Of a stretch of 64,000 bases of DNA, positions 1-11,362 are shown piece after piece. The notes below the pieces were generated by a model. It ran no database searches. It was not told the DNA's origin and saw only the letters and a program-made list of their open reading frames with translations. Numbering within the stretch: position 1 is the first letter of the stretch; every line of letters begins with the position of its first letter. The position numbers and the translations under genes were made by a program. The stretch is from positions 1 to 64,000 of the forward strand of contig QANZ01049480.1 of NCBI GenBank assembly GCA_003254925.1, given 5' to 3'. This DNA comes from Chamaecrista fasciculata (taxonomy: Eukaryota > Streptophyta > Magnoliopsida > Fabales > Fabaceae).

Positions 1-336
1 GGTGGTGGGTTCGTGGGATTTTCCCTTGTGGGTTCGCACCACTTTCAGCTTTTGTCAATTGCTCTTCAAGTTCCTTCAGCCGATTTTGCAACACAAGTTT
101 CTCAGTAGCTTCAGCATTGAGATTTTCAACCTCAGATCTTAATGCATCTTCTTTTTCCCTTTGTTCTTTCAACTTCTCTTCAAGCTCTACAATAAGAGAC
201 TGTAGTTCTTTCTTTAAATTCTGATTTGTCTCATTGAGAAGGTTTTTCTCATCGGTGACTGAAGATATCTGCAAGTTGATATCATTTTCATTTAGAGTTA
301 ACTTGTTTTTGTTCTTATCATTACTTTCATAAAGTC
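1..336 (-). pseudogene. Coiled-coil protein exon fragment, runs off the window
   Basis: Read on the minus strand, about 110 codons are open without a stop and run off the left edge. The translation is strongly heptad-like and charged, with stretches such as NLKKELQSLIVELEEKLKEQ and RLKELEEQL, so it is a long coiled coil. It resembles the repeat region of plant COP1-interactive-protein-1-like or myosin-like coiled-coil proteins, but heptad composition alone cannot decide the family. No start codon is present; an in-frame stop lies just upstream, so this is either an internal exon or a captured fragment. The next 600 bases hold a LINE scrap and another possible exon piece, which favours a fragment over a living gene. 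Confidence 0.4.
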
Positions 337-337
337 A

Positions 338-409
338 TAAATTATTGGGTTGTGTAATGTGATTTGTCTCAGCAACTTCTTTAAATTATTGGGTTGTGTA
401 ATGTGATTT
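338..409. repeat. 27-bp direct repeat, two copies 44 bp apart
   Basis: The string beginning AAATTATTGGGTTGTGTAAT occurs at about 339-365 and again at about 383-409. It lies exactly between the coiled-coil fragment and the LINE fragment, so it may be a local duplication made when one of these pieces was inserted. Confidence 0.6.
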
Positions 410-712
410 ATAAAATTGTTTCCAAGGTCCTGGTCAATCGGATGTAGAGTTTGATGGATTCACTGATTTCTCCATTTCAGAATGCTTTCATTAAGTGTAG
501 GCTCATCTCTGATAACATTTTCATGGCCTTGGAACTTATGTCGGTTATCCATAGGGCCAAGAAAGGAAGGTCGACTTGGGGTGCTCTCAAGGTTGATATG
601 GCCAAAGTCTATGACAAACTTGATTGGGGCTTCTTACAGGCTGTTCTAGTTCGCATGGACTTTCCTAGTAGTTTCATCAATTGCATCATGAATTGTGTCT
701 ATTCGACTTCGT
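397..712 (+). pseudogene. LINE (L1-type) reverse transcriptase fragment
   Basis: The translation carries the fingers/palm block of plant non-LTR reverse transcriptases: VIYKIVSKVLVNRM, a stop, then LISPFQNAFIKCRLISDNIF, ALKVDMAKVYDKLDW (motif A, with the first catalytic Asp in VDMAK) and ending around FINCIMNCV. The stop after NRM and the loss of everything after motif A show that it is a dead internal fragment. Downstream it runs straight into a (CT)n tract, with no YADD motif and no endonuclease part. Confidence 0.75.
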
Positions 713-903
713 TTAATCTCTCTCTCTCTCTCTCGTGAACCCAAACCCCTCACACTTCCCTCCTTCTCTCTCTTCATTTCTCGCGTGCAGATCTTGAAGC
801 TTAACGAACTTCTCTCAACCAATCCTCACTCTGAAATCGAGGTTGGGACTGTGCGTTAATGGCTTCTTCGCGAAACCTGCTCAGGCGAAGAGGTATTAAA
901 TAA
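713..903 (+). other. CT-rich leader-like segment and short 5' coding piece
   Basis: A (TC)n tract is followed by pyrimidine-rich sequence and an ATG at 859 opening MASSRNLLRRRGIK before a stop. A leader of this composition plus an arginine-rich, mitochondrial-presequence-like start could be the captured first exon of a gene (a GT sits after CGAAGAG). The parent gene is not recognisable from so few codons. Confidence 0.2.
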
Positions 904-1224
904 TTGAGAAGAAGATTTGATTTTAATGATTTATGGTGGAAACTTAAGGACCAAAACGAAACTTTAACAAATTTAAGGGATCAAAATAGAATTTTTGCCT
1001 ATGAAATATGACTAGGATAGATGATTTCGAAGCCAACTCAGCATTTAATGGTGACACATCATCATTTAATGGCCACATCATCAGACTAACTGACGGTTAA
1101 CAGCTCAGGGACCAAAACGTAGACGGAACTGTAAAATTGAGGGACTGAGTTGTAGTTTCCCACAATTCGGGGACCAAATCGTTGACTCAATAACAATTTA
1201 GGGACCAAAAAGTAGATTTATGAC
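904..1224. repeat. MULE-terminus-like sequence
   Basis: Repeated phrases of the type GGGACCAAAACG..., AATTGAGGGACT... and GGGGACCAAATCG... are the kind found in long terminal arms of plant Mutator-like elements. No paired arm or target duplication could be placed, so this is recorded as a remnant. Confidence 0.35.
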
Positions 1225-1512
1225 TTTAAAACCTAAAACTGTTTTTAGAGAATCAAATCAAGCATTGAATAAGAACAAATATATTAGTGAGGCATTGAAT
1301 CAGAGAGCGAAAATTACATTCATGCCACCGCTTGTTTTTGGAGATGAGAACAGCTTTTAGTTGTTCTCTGTTTTTTGAGTTTTTAAATACATAGTAAGTT
1401 TTCTAATTTTTTTGTGTTTTAAAATCAAAAACAGAAAAACACATTATCAAACAAGATTTTATATTTTTTTTTTTTAAAACCTAAAACTGTTTTTAGAGAA
1501 TCAAATCAAGCA
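1225..1512. repeat. 40-bp direct repeats at 1225-1264 and 1473-1512
   Basis: The same 40 bases, starting TTTAAAACCTAAAACTG and ending CAAATCAAGCA, occur twice 248 bp apart. The second is followed by MITE-like sequence ending CAAAATCAAGCATGCCC. The pair may be the footprint of a local duplication around a MITE. Confidence 0.55.
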
Positions 1513-2148
1513 GGCCCAATGGCCCATTATCAAACAGTGTTTTTTGTTTTTATTTTTGAAAACAAAAACTTGTTTTTTAAAACAAAATCAAGCATGCCCT
1601 TATTTTCTATCTTTTTATCTTTTGTCATCTATCATCTATTGATGTCTTTTTTTTCTAAATGAAAAATGAAATCATCTCTTTTTTAAACGTAAAATCAATT
1701 TTTCTAAGAAAAAATCTCAAACAATAAAAACTTAATCTGAAAAAAAAAATCAATTGAAATTGCAGTTTTCCTTTTGAAGAAAATGAATCTGACATGTTAA
1801 GTCGTGTGCACCGTTTTATATAAATCAAATCAAATTCCAAATATATGTTCAAACATATACGCGTTAATTCCGAGCTTTGTTTACAATTTGATTTTCCCCA
1901 CCTCCCTGCTGGAAAGTCGGTAAAGACCTTTACCATTAATGATTGGGATTTTTACTATAAAAAGTTTCATAGCTCTAGTAATCAAATTTGTTCACTATGT
2001 TTTGATGCAATTTGATTGATTAAAATCAATAAATACGTGGAATTTATCTTGATCATAATTAAATTCGCTACATGCTGTGTTGATTGTGATAATAATTATA
2101 AGAAAATTAAACGCTAATTCTCTATGAAACATAGATATTAACACGACC

Positions 2149-2178
2149 ACCCGTGCATCGCACGGGTGAAAACCTAGT
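2149..2178 (+). mobile_element. Helitron 3' terminus
   Basis: An 8-bp-stem hairpin, ACCCGTGC-ATC-GCACGGGT (2149-2167), is followed six bases later by CTAG (2174-2177) and then T. Helitrons end with a short GC-rich hairpin close to CTRR and insert between A and T, so this is a good 3' end for an element lying to the left. The 5' TC end was not found; 1513-2148 is AT-rich with no gene. Confidence 0.6.
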
Positions 2179-3898
2179 AATATTAATATAGACACATTGA
2201 CACGTCAAATTTTTATAATTACATGAAACAACATAAATATATATTCATATATGTAGACAATTAATTGAATATCCATAAATCTTAATGAAAAGCTTAAAAG
2301 ATTACAATATATATTTATCATATATATCATATGTATTATTGTTTTTTTATTTTGAAATTTATACATACGTGTCTTATAGATATTATATAAGTGTCAAAGA
2401 CCGACGCATATCTTATACTAGAGGCTTTGTGTTTCTTAACGGGCACGCAAATATGTATGTAAAATAAATGAGGGACTAAATTGTTAACTCAGTAAAAAAG
2501 AAGGGATCAAATAATAATTTTTCTCTTATTATTAATTTTGTACTATAGTTTTAAAATGTAGAGGACCAGAAAGGAGTGGAGCCATATAATATAAAATGAT
2601 AACACTTTTTTAAAATAAAGTGTTTGTACATAATTACTTCTATATATTAATTCTTAGGAAATGATAAATAGACATTTTTGACAATCAATTCATTTATTAG
2701 TTTTCCTTAAAAAGAAAAAAAGAAAATTCACTTTTGATTGGAGGCATTTCAAGATGATGTTTTGCACACTTTTTATTATTTAAAAAATTAATGGGAATAA
2801 TATATGTAAAAATAACTCTTTATATGAGTCTATTATTAGTAAAGGAAACATGAATGTATATATATATAAACAAAATTTCATAAAAGTATAATTCTAAATT
2901 TCTAATTTTGGAAATTAAATTCCTGATGAACTTTTAATCTTCAAAAGGTATGCCACTTTATTTATTTTTTATCATTAACAATATTAATTATTTTCATATA
3001 TTAGATTATTTGCCGCCTAGCTCACACGTACGTACCTTCCGTAAAGCCAACTTGTTAATACAAGTCTAGAAATTAATAGAAAAATAAATTACCAGGCCAG
3101 AAAATACATACAATAAGTCAAAAGTTTAACCTTTAATTTATTAATTTACATAATTTTCATGTGACAACATTTAATAGTGTGGGTAAACAATTAAAGTACA
3201 AACCAATTTTTTAAGGATTAATTACAAATAAGTCAAAAGTTTACTTCAACCCACTCAGATTTGTTTTACATTTAATTTGTACCTGGTTACTACTAATTAG
3301 AGATGATGATCCCTACCATTAATAATTAATTTTTGCCGTTTGCGCCGTGCATGCAGCTATTGGTCGAATAGTTGCTTTCATTTATTAATATTATCTTACG
3401 GATACAATGCCGTAGCCTGTAGCGGTCACGTTGATATCTGATATTTCTGAATTTTCTAATTCATTAAACTAATCACAAAAATACAAAATCCCCGTCAGCA
3501 AATCAGGTGAACTTTGTTTAAAATATAAAGTTATGTCTAGTGTCTTTATAATATTATTACATCAATAATTCAGTCTATAAAATATTTTTTAAATCAAGAA
3601 ATTAAAACGAAATAGAATTACAATTGATCTTATATAAAAGATATTCTTATAATAAAAATCATCACAAATTTTGATATTATTAATAAAACATTTATCATTA
3701 TACTTCATATATATTAAAAAAACAATTTTTTTTTATAAATGTAAATATTATAATTTCTTTATAAATTTGATAGTATACTTTTTTTTTAGAGAAAAAATTT
3801 AGGCGAGTTAGGTCTCAAGGACTCACCAAGGTCAAGGCAAGTCTCCAGGCTCTACGAGCGCTTACAGATATACTTATAAATCGTCTACCAATAAGATC
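2179..3898. other. AT-rich intergenic DNA, no gene seen
   Basis: Strongly AT-rich sequence with short ORFs only. A scrap near 2467-2520 resembles MULE arms. Nothing else could be supported. Confidence 0.6.
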
Positions 3899-3906
3899 CT
3901 CACATC

Positions 3907-4582
3907 CAGGGGCGGAGGGAGGCGGGGTCAGAGGGGCCATGGCCCCCCTAAATTTTGCATTTTACATATAAATATATGCTTTATGATCATATATGGCCCC
4001 TGCCAAAATGGTTGAGGCATCATTAATTATGAGTAGTGGCGTGGGTTCAAGACTTGGGGACAGCCTTTTGTAATCGGGTTCTCTAGATTTAAAACCCTCT
4101 ACAGTTCTCTGTAATGGGGTCGCCACCAATCATGGCCCAGAAAAATAAATGAAACGGTGAGTTTCAAATTAATGAGGTCGCCACGTGTCGCAATCTTAGC
4201 GGCGAACAAAAAATCCGACGGTCAAAAATTACTCAAATCTAGAGAACTCTAGAGAAGTTAAATTTAGAGGATCCAATTTGATATTGATAATATATAGAAA
4301 AAATATAGGCCAATATCTTATTTTGGTTCTTAATGATTACCTAAAGTTTCATTTTGATCCTTGATATTTTTTTGTTCCATTTTGGTCCTTAATTTTTCCT
4401 AAAAGTTTTATAATTGGTCTTTAATTATTGAATGTGATCATATTTCTCTCGTCTCAAACCCGAAGTTCCTAAAAAAATATTAGGGACCAAAACAAAATTT
4501 TGAATAAAAATTTAGGACTAAAATAAGATTTTGAGAAAAAAATTTTCGACCCCCTAATAAAAAATCCTGGCTCCGCCCCTGC
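3907..4582. mobile_element. Non-autonomous hAT element with 8-bp target duplication
   Basis: Ends are CAGGGGCGGAG at 3907 and CTCCGCCCCTG at 4582, a perfect 11-bp terminal inverted repeat. It is flanked on both sides by CTCACATC (3899-3906 and 4583-4590), an exact 8-bp target-site duplication as made by hAT transposases. The 676-bp interior has no transposase ORF, so it depends on another element. It lies about 340 bp upstream of UGT A and could affect its promoter. Confidence 0.88.
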
Positions 4583-4590
4583 TCACATCA

Positions 4591-4926
4591 GTAATAAAAA
4601 TCGAACTCACGACCTTGTGAGTTATGAGTTGGCTCCTTACCAACCGAGCCAACCTTTATTAACTAGTATACTTTCAAAAGTATACTCAAATCTAAATCGT
4701 GTTAAAATAAATCTTCTCTCAAAGAAATGGTATCCAACTCAATCAATTTAATCATATTTCAACATTCAAAAATATATGTCCAAAGTCCAAACCTCCATGC
4801 ACTCATTTTGAACTCTAACACTTATGAATCGTTGACCATCGCATATATTGATCTACTTCTTCATCTCCTATATTATAAGTTACACAACCCCAAAAACCAC
4901 ATATTCTTTGATTTCTTCATTACGCC
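4591..4926 (+). promoter_or_regulatory. Upstream region of UGT A
   Basis: This 336-bp gap between the hAT element and the ATG must hold the core promoter unless it lies further out. A weak TATA-like stretch, TATATTATAAG, starts at 4869, about 58 bp before the ATG, which would leave a very short leader. The ATG context GCCATGG matches the start context of the other A-type copies. Confidence 0.35.
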
Positions 4927-6366
4927 ATGGCACGAGACAACAACAACAAGCTTCACATAGTGATGTTCCCATGGCTAGCTTTTGGTCACATCATCCCCAA
5001 CCTCGAGCTGGCTAAGCTTATAGCTCAAAAGGGTCATCTTGTAAGCTTCGTTTCTACTCCTAGAAACATCGATCGCCTTCCAAAACTACATCCCAATTTA
5101 TCACCTTTTCTTCAATTTGTTAAGCTTCCTTTACCAAAAGTCGAAAATCTCCCTGAAGATGCCGAAGCTACCACCGATATCCCCTACAACGTTGTACAAT
5201 TCCTAAAAAAAGCCTATGATGCTCTCCGAGAACCCATGACCCGATTCCTCAAATCCTCCAAACCCGATTGGATCATTTACGATTTTGTCCCTTATTGGGT
5301 CGGATCTGTTGCTTCCCACCTTGGTATCAAGAGTGCGTACTATAGTATTTTCACTGCTCCCGCTATCGGGTTTTTAGGACCCGCTTCGTATTTAATGGGT
5401 GGTGACCCGATCCGGACAAAACCCGAGAACTACACGGTCCCTCCGTCGTGGGTCACGTTCCCGACCACCGTGGCCTTCCATCATTTCGAGATCATGAGGA
5501 TCCAAGACAGTCTTTCCAATGACAACGACTCCAGAGCGTCCGACATATACCGGATAGGCGCGTCGATACAAAATTGCGACATTGTCTTGATCCGGAGTTG
5601 CTCCGAGTTCGAACCCGAGTGGATTCAAGTACTTGAAAATATTTACCAAAAACCGGTTCTACCGGTTGGTCAACTCCCCAGCACAACATATGAAGATGAA
5701 GAAGATGAGGAAAATGACACGTGGCGGTGGATGAAAGGTTGGTTAGACGAGCAAAAGAAAGGTACAGTGGTGTACGTAGCATTCGGTAGCGAAGCCAAAC
5801 CGAGCCAAGAAGAAGTAAGAGAGATAGCAATCGGGTTAGAAAAATCGGGTTTACCATTTTTCTGGGTTCTTCGGATCCAACGTGGCCCGACCGACCCGGA
5901 TGCGTTAAAATTACCCGACGGGTTCGAGGATCGGACCCAGGGACGTGGAATAGTGTGCACGAAGTGGGCACCACAGTTGAAGATATTGGGTCACGGGTCG
6001 GTGGGCGGGTTTTTGACCCATTCGGGTTGGACGTCAGTGGTGGAGGCGATTCAAAATGAGAAGCCGCTTGTGTTGTTGACGTTTCTTGCGGAACAAGGTT
6101 TGAATGCTAGGGTTTTGGAAGAGAAGAAGATGGCATATTCTATTCCAAGGGACCATTATGACGGATCGTTCACGAGTGACTCAGTGGCTGAGTCACTAAG
6201 GCTGGTTTTGGTGGAAGAAGAGGGAAGGATCTATAGGGAAAAGATCAAAGAGTTTAAGGACTTGTTTGTAAATAAAGAAAGACAAGAAAGGTACGTCAAC
6301 AACTTGTTAAGTTATTTCATGGATCACAGATCAAACCCTAAGCTTGGAGGAGGACATGATTATTGA
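4927..6366 (+). CDS. UGT A: UGT91-like family-1 glycosyltransferase, intact
   Basis: A single exon encodes 479 residues, normal for a GT1 plant enzyme. The N-terminal acceptor domain has the catalytic His21 in LAFGHIIP and the partner Asp119 in DWIIYDF. An acidic linker (about residues 256-264) leads to the donor domain, where the 44-residue PSPG box spans 347-390, starts WAPQ and ends AEQ. The terminal Gln and the reading HSGWTS in place of the usual HCGWNS are typical of UGT91-type enzymes, which mostly transfer glucose or rhamnose onto a sugar already on the acceptor. No signal peptide or membrane anchor is seen, so the protein should be cytosolic. The start is the first ATG of the reading frame, in good context (GCCATGG) and aligned with the paralogues. 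Residue 344 is Cys where the paralogues have Trp. The C-terminus has a short extra tail (GGGHDY). The acceptor is unknown. Confidence 0.93.
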   Translation: MARDNNNKLHIVMFPWLAFGHIIPNLELAKLIAQKGHLVSFVSTPRNIDRLPKLHPNLSPFLQFVKLPLPKVENLPEDAEATTDIPYNVVQFLKKAYDALREPMTRFLKSSKPDWIIYDFVPYWVGSVASHLGIKSAYYSIFTAPAIGFLGPASYLMGGDPIRTKPENYTVPPSWVTFPTTVAFHHFEIMRIQDSLSNDNDSRASDIYRIGASIQNCDIVLIRSCSEFEPEWIQVLENIYQKPVLPVGQLPSTTYEDEEDEENDTWRWMKGWLDEQKKGTVVYVAFGSEAKPSQEEVREIAIGLEKSGLPFFWVLRIQRGPTDPDALKLPDGFEDRTQGRGIVCTKWAPQLKILGHGSVGGFLTHSGWTSVVEAIQNEKPLVLLTFLAEQGLNARVLEEKKMAYSIPRDHYDGSFTSDSVAESLRLVLVEEEGRIYREKIKEFKDLFVNKERQERYVNNLLSYFMDHRSNPKLGGGHDY

Positions 6367-6401
6367 TATTTGATAATTGATATTAACGTAGTTGTTATAT
6401 T

Positions 6402-6950
6402 CATAGTTAATAAAATCGGACCAGACCGGCCGGTTGAACCGGCCATTAGGCCGGTCCGAGTCGGTTTAATAACTGGCCAGGCAGAGAACCGGAGCGAACC
6501 GGCCAAAAACCGGTGAAACCGGCCTGAACCGGAGTAAAACCGGTTGAACCGGTCCTGGTTCATTTTTTTTTATTTTATTTTTTTGGTCTTTTTTTTATAA
6601 TTATGGGTCAAATATTAGAGAATGTTGATTATGAACCAAAATTTGATAGAGAAAGTGATCATAAAATGTCACTTGATGATATTATATTGTTGAACATTAT
6701 GAAAATTGATTATCCCTATATTAATTCATGTTAATTTATGAAAATTGTATTAATATATTAATGTTATAATTGTATTTTGTAACCTAATTATGAATATTTG
6801 AATTAAAATTTTATCATATATAGGTTTTTTTATTATTTTTAATTTATTTATTTATCAACGGTCCGACCCCGGTTGGACCCCGGTTGAACCATTGAACCTT
6901 GAACCCCTCCTTCGGCCGGTTCAATGGCCGGTCCGGTTTTGATAACCTTG
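6402..6950. mobile_element. hAT-like foldback element rich in CCGGTT motifs
   Basis: The ends are related inverted repeats (CATAGTTAATAAAATCGGACC on the left, CAAGGTTATCAAAACCGGACC read inward from the right), both followed by CCGG-rich arms. The exact 8-bp duplication GTTATATT flanks it (6394-6401 and 6951-6958). It is 549 bp with no ORF and sits 35 bp after the UGT A stop codon, so it may supply or disturb that gene's 3' end. Confidence 0.8.
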
Positions 6951-6980
6951 GTTATATTATATGCTATTATTTTAAATTTA

Positions 6981-7409
6981 GGGTAAATTACATTTTGGTA
7001 CCCTGTGGTTTGATCCTATTTCACTTTGGTACCCTGTGGTTTGAAACTTGACACTTTGGTACCCTGTGGTATTCTCCATTAACACTTTGGTACCCTTTGG
7101 GGTTATTTTGTAATTTTAACCATAACAAATTTTTCAAAAATTACATATTGACCCCAAAAAATTTTCAAAAATTACAAATAGGTCCCTGGATACATATTAT
7201 CTAGGTACTAAAATGAAAACTTTTAAAAAAATTTGGGGTCAATATGTAATTTTAGTAAAATTTGTTGTGGTTAAAATTACAAAATAACCCCAAAGGGTGC
7301 CAAAGTGTTAATGGAGAATACCACAGGGTACCAAAGTGTCAAGTTTCAAACTACAGGGTACCAAAGTGAAATAGGGTCAAATTACAGGATACCAAAGTGT
7401 AATTTACCC
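6981..7409. mobile_element. MULE-type foldback MITE, copy 1
   Basis: The 429-bp element is almost one long palindrome. It opens GGGTAAATTACA with repeats of CACTTTGGTACCCTGTGG, and closes with the same text inverted. The exact 9-bp duplication TTAAATTTA (6972-6980 and 7410-7418) points to Mutator-type transposition. Related copies lie at 44211-44629 and 60331-60673, with a scrap at 57531-57572. Confidence 0.88.
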
Positions 7410-7418
7410 TTAAATTTA

Positions 7419-8393
7419 TTTGGCATCCGAATGTAATATAATATATGTTATGATATTTATTTTGAACTTTTCATTAATGTGATGGCGTGACCTTTGTGTA
7501 ATTAATTGATTTGATCAAGACAGGGATGTTCAACCAAAAGGAATGAATCCTTTTCTATCAAGTTCATTGGAATAATTTTCTTTTCTCTCTTTGGGGATAT
7601 CTTTAATTATTAGTGTTAGGTCAAATTTGTGACACTCCTAAAATTCCATTTAATAAAATTCCATTCATAATTACTAATTATAATAGCTATTAATTAATCT
7701 CTAAAATTTTTAGCTACACTTATTATTATTATTATTATTATTATTAATTAGTTTTTTTCCCGAAAATATTTCATTAAAACCTTCACTGAAAAAAATTTAA
7801 ATATATGTATTTGAAAAAATGTATTAAATTAGAATATATAAATATATGTAATTATATAGACATACATTATACATAAACTGATAAACAAATGCATCTTTAT
7901 ATCATTTAATTGCGTAAAAATAAAAAATTAATTAATTTTATTAACTTCAATTTTTTTCATGTGTATATTAATTGGAACACTGTGCTCTCACATGCATGCA
8001 CGTACATTTTTGTTCTGCACGAAGATTTGCATGTGCTGCGAGCCTGCTGAGAGAGGTGTTTTATAATCACGTGAAATAAATGCAGCTTGGTTTTAGGAAT
8101 ATTTTATTTTATAATGGTAATTTTTTATTTTTATTTATTTTAAAATTATGTTAATTTGAATGATTATAACTATTATTTAAAAAAAAAAACAGAATGATTA
8201 TAACTTTTATGTGTATTTCATTTGATTATTAATTATTAAGTGATGATATCAATATGAAAAACAAAATTGTGTATAGTTAGAAATGATCACAAATTGTTAA
8301 AATCTCGTTGTTGATGTGAAGGTTTTGTTGGTAAGTGATCTGTAAGTATTTATATAAATGTTCATAGAGCCTATATGTATATTCTGATCTTGG
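7419..8393. other. AT-rich intergenic DNA, no gene seen
   Basis: Contains an (ATT)n microsatellite around 7720-7745 and homopolymer tracts. No coding potential or transposon ends could be supported. Confidence 0.6.
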
Positions 8394-8401
8394 TGTATCT
8401 C

Positions 8402-8747
8402 CTAAGAAGCATGGACACTTCATTTTGAGGGCGTGTCGCCGTGTCGGACACGTGTCAGTGTCCGACACCCGTACGACACCGACACGACACATATTCATAA
8501 GTTTTAAAATATAAATTAATTTTTTGTGACTTTAACATGACATATAAGAAAAAATAATAATACATATGACATATATTATAAATAAAACTTGTAATTTTTA
8601 AATTTTTCATTAAAAATTATGAATATTTAATTATTTATATATATAAATATATGGCGTGTCGTGTCGCGTAATTTTGAGAGTTTAGCGTGTCGCTGTGTCC
8701 GTGTCCGTGTCGTGTCCCGTGTCCGTGTCAGTGTCCATGCTTCCTAG
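8402..8747. mobile_element. hAT-like foldback MITE with GTGTC-rich arms
   Basis: Ends CTAAGAAGCATGGACACT (left) and CTAGGAAGCATGGACACT (right, inward) differ at one base of 18. The 8-bp duplication TGTATCTC flanks it exactly (8394-8401 and 8748-8755). The arms are runs of GTGTC/GACAC and the core is AT-rich. It is non-coding. Confidence 0.85.
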
Positions 8748-8755
8748 TGTATCTC

Positions 8756-9668
8756 TTAGGCTCAACTCACCTAAACTTTCACGCTACAAAAAAAAAATAT
8801 CACAAATTAAAAAAACATTTTAAGAAAAGTTATGTAAAAGTAGTTTTAATTATATTTTCAAAATTTAGTAAAATAAAAAACAAGAAATTGTAAAAATCAA
8901 ACTTACCCTTTAATTTATGGCGGCTTTGTTGCTTTTATTAGTCAAAGCAATTGAAGTCCCATCGGGCGGCGCCTATGTTAAAGCCTTCAAGGGACAGATT
9001 GAGAGTGCATCCATATATGTCTTTTTATTCTTTTTTCCTCATGAAATTGTTTGGAAAGAGACAGAGATTGAATGCTCAAGTTCTCGAGCCTTAGTTAAAA
9101 TATATTTTTTTTTTACATTTAAGATTAATTTAAAATTTTTGAAAAAAATAAAATTAAATGACATTATTTAAAATTAATATAAAATTTTTGAAATATTTAA
9201 AATTAAAATAAATTTAAAGATATATATCTAAAACTAATTTGAACATTTCACCGTAAAATTATACATGTCACATGGGAATTCAACCGATTCACTCATAGCA
9301 GGTGAATTCAATAACATTTTTGCAGTATATCAAAAAAACATTTTTGCAGCATTTTCAATCAAGGTACAACACTACAACTTTTCCCAAACAAATAAATTCC
9401 TTTAAATATAAGATAAATTGTCATTTTTCTTAATTCAACTTATTTATATTTGAAGAAATGTTAAATGATATCTGCTTTAAAAGTATATATGTAAATTATA
9501 TTAAGGATAAATTTTAAAAAAAATGTATTTGTGATTTGACTTGTTTATACTCCTATTTTGGTGCCATAGAGTTTAAAGGCTAAAATGAAATGTAATTTTG
9601 GTCTTTGTTTTCAAAACTATTTTTGTTGTAATTTTGGTCTTATAATTTCTGAAAACGTCCTACCGTTG
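8756..9668. other. Intergenic, one unrecognised short ORF
   Basis: An 84-codon plus-strand ORF at 8917-9171 starts with about 30 codons of more gene-like composition (IEVPSGGAYVKAFKGQIESA) before becoming low-complexity. It may be an exon scrap; I do not recognise it. The rest is AT-rich. Confidence 0.3.
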
Positions 9669-10420
9669 ATCGAGAAATCTTATAACAAAGATATAAGAAA
9701 TCTTATCTAAATCTTGTACGAATGTAAATTACCCTTTAAATTAATTAATCATTAAAATCTTCTTCTAAACTTATGATTTTGATGAAACCTGTCTCTATCA
9801 ATATTATTTCTATTATTCTTTAATGTATTTAATTAATTTGTATCATCATCATATGATCAACTTGGTCTGTAAAGACAATCTTTTCAATCAAGGTAGCGTC
9901 ATTATTTTTTTAACTTTTCTTCAATAATTCAATAGCTGAGCTTTGCCGGAGACATTGAACTATTAAATTTTTTCTTTTTTTTGTTAGACTTGCAAAAAGA
10001 AGAGAGCCTATCAGCCTAGTTTTCGGCCAAAAAACAGAGCCTAGTAGGATAAAAGATACAAACTATATCAGCATAGCCCACACTCTCTTGTGTAAAGACT
10101 AAGGGTGCGTTTGGATGCAAAGTTAAGGTAAAGGAGGATACAGGAATGGGGGAGGTAATAAAGGAGAGGTAAAGGATTTGTGTTATAGAGGAGGTTTTTA
10201 GTAAGGGTGCGTTTGGACTAAAATGCAAAAGTATGCTTCTCTTGTCTTCTTCAAGTAAAGATGATACCGTTTGTCGTTTGACGTCATTGAAAATATATTT
10301 TTTTGAAGACAACCTTTTTGACTGATGCGATGTCATTTTAATTTGCACTTTGTTCCTTTAGGTTTATATATATTTATATATATGAAAATTTTGATTTCCA
10401 GTAGAGGAGATTCGAACATT
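9669..10420 (+). repeat. Duplicated UGT upstream block, copy 1
   Basis: About 9669-10100 matches 11066-11362 joined to 12394-12690: shared phrases include CCTGTCTCTATCAATATTAT, TTTTCAATCAAGGTAG, TGAGCTTTGCCGGAGAC and CCCACACTCTCTTGTGTAAAG. A weaker third copy lies at about 35445-35700 upstream of UGT B. This copy has no UGT next to it and keeps the uninterrupted target GAAGAGAG at 9999-10006. Confidence 0.75.
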
Positions 10421-11065
10421 GGCCATATCGTTTTGTATAAAAATTACATTATAAATTATGTGGATCTAAAATTATATTTTAAGAAAAATAATAATTATTT
10501 GTTGGAGATTTTGAAAACGTTGAGGTTATGGTTCGAAAATTGGAACTTTTAATTTTTTAAACAGGTTGAAGTCATGTTTTGAGAATAGTATAACTAAAGT
10601 TCGAACAGAATAGTGTTGAGAGACTAAAATTGAACTTCTAAGAAATATTAGGAACTGATACAGAACAAAAAAAAATATCAGAGACTAGCTAAAGCAGAGC
10701 ATAATCCAAATATATTAAAGACCAAATGGAGATTTTTACCTCATTATATTGTTAATTTTTAACTAACAAAACTACAAAGCCCCAAAATTAAATGTCAAGT
10801 TACTAAAAGTGCAAACAATAAAACACTCTTTTGAAAATTTTTGAATTAATTGACATCAAAATATAATCGGCTCAAACTACAAAAGTACCATTTTGTGTAA
10901 AGAACAAACTTAGGTATGATTCCTTATATTTGTTATAAGGTTATTCTAATTACAAGCTTAATTTACATTTTATCTCTTACATAATTGATCATGTAAGAAA
11001 GTATATTTAATATTCTCTCTCTATCATGATTGGTTATACATAAAATATTTGCCGTGTGTAAAATG
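10421..11065. other. AT-rich intergenic DNA, no gene seen
   Basis: Only short AT-rich ORFs and MULE-arm-like phrases. Nothing further could be supported. Confidence 0.55.
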
Positions 11066-11362
11066 TTGATTGATGAACCTTATAGCAAAGATATAAAGAA
11101 CTTTACATAAGTCTTACCCTTAAATTAATTAATCATTAAAATCTTCGTCTAAACATATGATATTCATGAAACCTGTCTCTATCAATATTATTTCTCTTAT
11201 TACTGTATTTAATTAATTTGTAGCATCATATTATGATCAACTTGTTCCGTAAAGACAATCTTTTCAATCAAGGTAGTGTCATAATTTTTCAAATTTTCTT
11301 GAATATATAATTGAATAGCTGAGCTTTGCCGGAGACTTATTAAACTTGCAGAAAGAAGAGAG
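11066..11362 (+). repeat. Duplicated UGT upstream block, copy 2 (first part)
   Basis: Matches copy 1 (9669-10005) closely and is cut by the hAT element that follows; the matching text resumes at 12394. Confidence 0.75.

Noticed and set aside
451-738. A small protein gene
   Set aside because: It is a LINE reverse transcriptase fragment that ends in a (TC)n repeat.
5392-5974. Minus-strand ORFs inside the UGT genes (also at 47051-47885, 54018-54927, 61619-62528)
   Set aside because: They mirror the conserved plus-strand coding sequence and recur at the same places in each paralogue; no domain is recognisable.
8917-9171. A small secreted or membrane protein (MAALLLLLVKAIE...)
   Set aside because: Second half is low-complexity AT-rich DNA; there is no promoter or homology evidence.
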